Shown: positions 59,955 to 64,000 of the stretch, one piece after another
How the letters are laid out: each line of letters begins with the position of its first letter
How positions within the stretch are numbered: the first letter of the stretch is position 1
Assembly (NCBI GenBank): GCA_028023455.1
Contig: JAQFVV010000276.1
Span: forward strand, 698,545-762,544
Length of the DNA: 64,000 nucleotides
From: Epiperipatus broadwayi
Taxonomy: Eukaryota > Onychophora > Udeonychophora > Euonychophora > Peripatidae
Direction of reading: 5' to 3'
Translations under genes and position numbers: made by a program
Notes under the pieces: model-generated
Databases searched by the model: none
The model's input: only the letters and a program-made list of their open reading frames with translations
Told to the model about the DNA's origin: nothing

Positions 59955-61315
59955 TGTATATTAATTATATGTGTGTGTAAATTATGGTATGTCTGTTATA
60001 GGTGGGTATTCACTTAAAATATGTATGTATAATAATATAACTTAAATATGCATAAAAAAAGAAAAAAACACTTAGCTTTAAGTTATTTTTTCCTATAATC
60101 TATTCATCAGTCATGGTTATCCATCATTCGGAGTCATTTATCAATTTCTCATTCTAAGATATATTACTGATTGTTTTCTTTGTCAAATTATGCAATATAA
60201 GTAGATTTTGCAGTTTCACATTCATTGGTGGTCAGCATAGCATTTTTTATTCATCATTCCATTTAAATCATGTACATTAAACAGTAAAAATCCCTATCCC
60301 TTCCTTCCAGAATGCTCTACTCACAATACATTTTCTTTGGCTGCAGGCTAAGGTTAAAATACAAAATGTTTAAGGGAAACTAAGTATGTTTTCTTTCTTA
60401 TAAAACACATTTCTGTCTCTATAGTAACATAAAATACAGTCTAGATTTTTAACCATTGGTTTTTTGAACATATGATTTTTTCTTCTAATTTTAATAAAGC
60501 ATTATTGTCATCAATAATTTAAGAAAATATTTTTTTAAATTTTAATAAATAAATGATTCATTTAGTCTACATTTAATTAAAACAAACATATTTTTATTAA
60601 TCATCTGACCTTGAATTGTTCTCTTTATTTAATAACTTATAAACTATAGACAATGATAAAATGAAGATGTGTGTATACCACATATATCCCTTCTTAATAG
60701 AAAATAAAGAAAACAATTTTAAACAATTAACATAAGGTCAAAACTATAAAATAAACATTCCATCGATAAATCATATTTAATCAAAATTAAAACATCATAA
60801 TAATGAAATTAGTGTGTATATACAAGTATGTGTCTTACATACTTAAAAAAATCTAAACATATTAAAATTAATAAGATCCTATAATAATTATATTTATTGG
60901 CGCTCTTACATGCTAATTGAATATTTGTAGACTAAGTTTATGATGTCATATACATTATATGACATTTGATTGACAATATTAATCCCTTCATTTCTAAGAA
61001 ATAAGGAATCTCTGTGACAAATAAAATCACTAATATAATAATCACTATAAACTAAATATTTCTACTATACCCATAATGCATCACACACTTGATTGCAATC
61101 TTGCCATAAACTATAATATCTAAATCATTAGTCTCACAAACAATATATATATATATCAATGACCTTATTTTTGATACAGAAAATTTATCATATTCATGGC
61201 AATGTATCTCATGGTAATAAAATCATTTAGACTTTAAAGGTTTTATTTCTGAAGACAAAATGTTATGTCTCATCATTATTTAAGCTTGTGATGGAATCTC
61301 TTTTTATAGAAATAT
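59955..61315. other. intergenic, nothing recognised
   Basis: AT-rich, short open frames only. A short (AT)n is near 61143-61155. Confidence 0.45.
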
Positions 61316-61319
61316 TAAT

Positions 61320-61690
61320 TTATACTACATCTAGATTAATATCATTATATGAATGATCATGTTTACTGTGACTTCCCAAACTACGGACCTTTTGTTCCTG
61401 TCTATTCTGTACCTTCTCTAATTTCTTATCATTAATTTGTTGATACTCATTTAATTCAGCTTCTAAACCTTTATCCTTATTTTGGGATTCTAACTCATCC
61501 TCTAATTTATATAGACACTCTTCTATCTTATTGACTCTTATTTACATTTATCTTCGAATTTTTTTCATTTTAACTTCTGATATTAGACCCACCTTTCAAA
61601 TTATTTATTTGCTTCTGTCCTATTCTTATTTCATGAACTAATTTCGTTTGCATATGCCTGAGTTTTAGTTTAAGTTATCCACATTGCTTC
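61320..61690 (-). pseudogene. coiled-coil coding fragment, broken
   Basis: On the minus strand 61541-61320 is an open frame of 73 codons without ATG, ending in TAA. It reads VNKIEECLYKLEDELES, then KGLEAELNEYQ, then KKLEKVQNRQEQ, with a heptad-like spacing of hydrophobic residues typical of a coiled coil, then a polar tail HSKHDHSYNDINLDVV. Just upstream, another frame (about 61660-61580, MQTKLVHEIRIGQKQINNLKGG) continues the same character but is separated by stops and a shift. It could be a decayed gene, a processed pseudogene, or a last exon with intron between. The parent family is not recognised. Confidence 0.4.
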
Positions 61691-63640
61691 ATTTCTTGTT
61701 TAAATAATCTTATCAAATTCACAGTATTTGAATATGTGTAATAATTTCATAAGTCATTAGATCTATATATGTGAATATCTTAATATTTTAATAAAAAGGA
61801 AAGTTTTCATAATAAAATATATATGTATTTTTTACAATGTTTAATATTTCTTTTCTTAATTCAAATAAACTGTTATTTTGATTTTTTTTAATTAGGACCT
61901 AATATTTTTTTGAAAATAAGATTACACTTGTTACTTCAACATATTTGATCTTTTAAATGTTAGTTATTTGCCTTTATCTAGCATACCCTGAGATATAATA
62001 TGTCAATATTATAATTCCGTATAATTGTAATTTATCTGTAGCACAATAAAATAATAAAAGGAATTTTATCATCTCTTAAATAAAAATAAAATAGGTATAT
62101 GAGAAGAATTTGCATCTCTTGGATAAAACAAGTTTGTAATAAGAGAAATTCAGCAGCTGTTATACAAATAAAAATTATAAATATAACATCAAGTATACAA
62201 AGGCCACTATTCACATTTTCCACATAACAAACTAAATTTACCAATATTTTACTTCTATTACTCACTAAATATCAACACAATTTCTTTTATCCTGGAACAA
62301 TGTTATAATATTTAAATTTAATGAAATTATATAAAAATTAATTATTTAAATTATATTTTTATTATTTTTTGGTAATATTAAAGTTAATTTTAGAAACAGT
62401 TGACCTCATTCGAAGACAAATGTCCAAAATGTGTGTATAGGTATACAATGTGGACAATAGAAATTTTAGCATTGCATGGTTTCTATGAGATAACCATAGT
62501 AATTTCAGATCTTATTAATTTTGTAGTAAGAGAAGGTTGTTTATCCTTAACAAAAAAAAAAAAAAACTTGATATTTTATAAGAAACTTTTGATCCAATTA
62601 GATCATCTTCTTTTAATATTGTTTTAAAAAAGACAACAATAGTAAAGTTGTTAACCATGATAGTTGGCTAGATAAAGATAGTCTGGTGGGACTCATAAAG
62701 CTACTATTCCAGTTGCCTACATTACTGCAAATATCTATGGCATAATGTTAAAATAAAATAAAAGCCTATCTAACAAAAAAGTAAATTATCTTTTCTAAAC
62801 CTCAGCTTTGAAGAAGTTACATCTTACAGATATCCAGAGAGGAAATGTTATTACATGGACCAGTTAATAATTTATCAACACTTCCAAGAATTTTTAAATT
62901 TTTATGTCACCTGTAATTGTCTAAACAAGTTTTGGGAATAATAGACTTTTTATGTAGAACTTTTAAAATTTAACGAAAATGAACTTTCTCGTGGCAATCT
63001 TCACTTTCTTATTTTGTCAATAAGTATCCACCCAAAAAACTGACTGAAAATCAGATTCAAAATGAACTTTGAATTTAGGATTTAGATTTTTTTTAAAATA
63101 AAGACATTGTTTACATTAATAATAATTTTATTATGAATTGTTTGTTGCTATGCATTTTTTCCATACCTTTCCTAAAGAAATGTTCTTTTAAAACAACAAA
63201 GGTAATATTTAAATTTTTTGTTTTGCTTTATGTTTGCAAACATCCCAGATAATATTTTGATGTGAATGATTATACATATTAAGGGTTATATAATGATTAT
63301 TATAATTTATTATCATTTTATATTTTAAATTTTATAAACAAGTCGTCGTCATTGTCGTCGTCGTTCAGGGTAAAAGGCAAATGTTAATATTTATTGAGTC
63401 GTTAGAGATACAAGTACTAGAAGTAAGACATTGGTAAACTTAGTTTGTTATATGAATAATTTAAATTTTGACCTTTATATATTTGGCATTGTCATATGTG
63501 GTAATATATTTTTTTTATTTATATAAGTCTGAAGTTTAATCAGTCATTAAAATCTTTGAAAGATGATTTTTAATATTAATAGTGTTTAAAATTAACTTTT
63601 TTTAAAATAGCTTTAATTAATTTATTATATATACATATGT
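61691..63640. other. intergenic, nothing recognised
   Basis: AT-rich. A short GTC repeat (gtcgtcgtcattgtcgtcgtcgtt) at 63342-63364 stands out by composition. No gene was recognised. Confidence 0.45.
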
Positions 63641-64000
63641 TGTAATGATCCGGAAAAGGTAGACTTAAAGTATCTGCACTACAGGGCGCCATCTAGGCAT
63701 TTGAACCTAGAAAAATTTATAAAGTAGGCAGATACGTAAGTCAAAAAAAATCCTTTTTTTTTTTAAATATTTTGGTTCCGGTCATTAGCCCATGTCACTA
63801 GCTCAGTGGAATAGCAGAGATTAAATAATATAATCTAAGAGTATATAAAAAAAGAATAAATTAAGCCACTGCCAGTAATTAAGATACAAACATTTATTTA
63901 TGCACATATATATAAGATTGAAAATTGTTTTAGTATCAGTTTACATTTTAACATTTAACATTATTTTCAACTTTACTTTAGATTTTAATTTACATTTTAA
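63641..64000 (-). mobile_element. LTR A6, type A, runs off the window
   Basis: The minus-strand 3' end GGATCATTACA is at 63641, next to tatatatacatatgt. It contains the 3' hairpin (63660-63743) and the gccactgccagtaatta block. The 5' part lies beyond base 64000. Because no primer site follows on its left, it is a 3' LTR or a solo LTR. Confidence 0.75.

Overview
This is very AT-rich, gene-poor animal DNA: long (AT)n, (TG)n and (ATT)n microsatellites, a seven-transmembrane receptor gene, several decayed LINEs of RTE-like and other types, long-LTR retroelements and repeats carrying hammerhead ribozymes. The receptor and LINE types suggest an invertebrate, perhaps a lophotrochozoan such as a mollusc, but the sequence does not fix the species. 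The only apparently intact protein gene is a rhodopsin-family GPCR at 3.48-4.55 kb on the minus strand. Its fold is amine-receptor-like but it lacks the amine-binding aspartate of helix 3. Its first exon or start codon is ambiguous.

Region by region. 5.6-6.2 kb, 8.4-9.5 kb and 12.9-13.85 kb each hold a tandem repeat (units of about 286, 338 and 414 bp) with one hammerhead ribozyme motif per unit on the minus strand. At all three loci the 5' end on that strand is an inverted partial copy. Related ribozyme units stand at 12.5 kb and 59.2-59.95 kb. 9.7-10.26 kb is an R2-like LINE relic. 16.7-19.3 kb (+) and 20.7-23.5 kb (-) are two decayed RTE-type LINEs facing tail to tail. 23.5-31.8 kb is nearly featureless apart from long microsatellites. 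31.8-34.5 kb is a broken LINE with reverse transcriptase and a C-terminal zinc motif, and a distant relative lies at 49.1-50 kb.

34.49-47.45 kb is a 13-kb cluster of LTRs from one non-autonomous LTR retrotransposon superfamily (types A and B). Its two outer arms are almost identical inverted copies, and a distinct LTR-like block sits inside. A complete type B element (two long LTRs around a roughly 0.5-kb non-coding interior with a tRNA-Lys-type primer site) lies at 54.2-58.4 kb, and another type A LTR runs off the window from 63.64 kb. Most clean outer ends of these elements abut AT-alternating DNA.

The genes do not form a pathway. Apart from the receptor and one doubtful coiled-coil fragment (61.3 kb), the window is a record of retroelement activity. 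The most notable parts are the hammerhead repeats, which look like reverse-transcribed circular or multimeric ribozyme RNAs, and the long LTRs with hairpins supported by compensatory changes.
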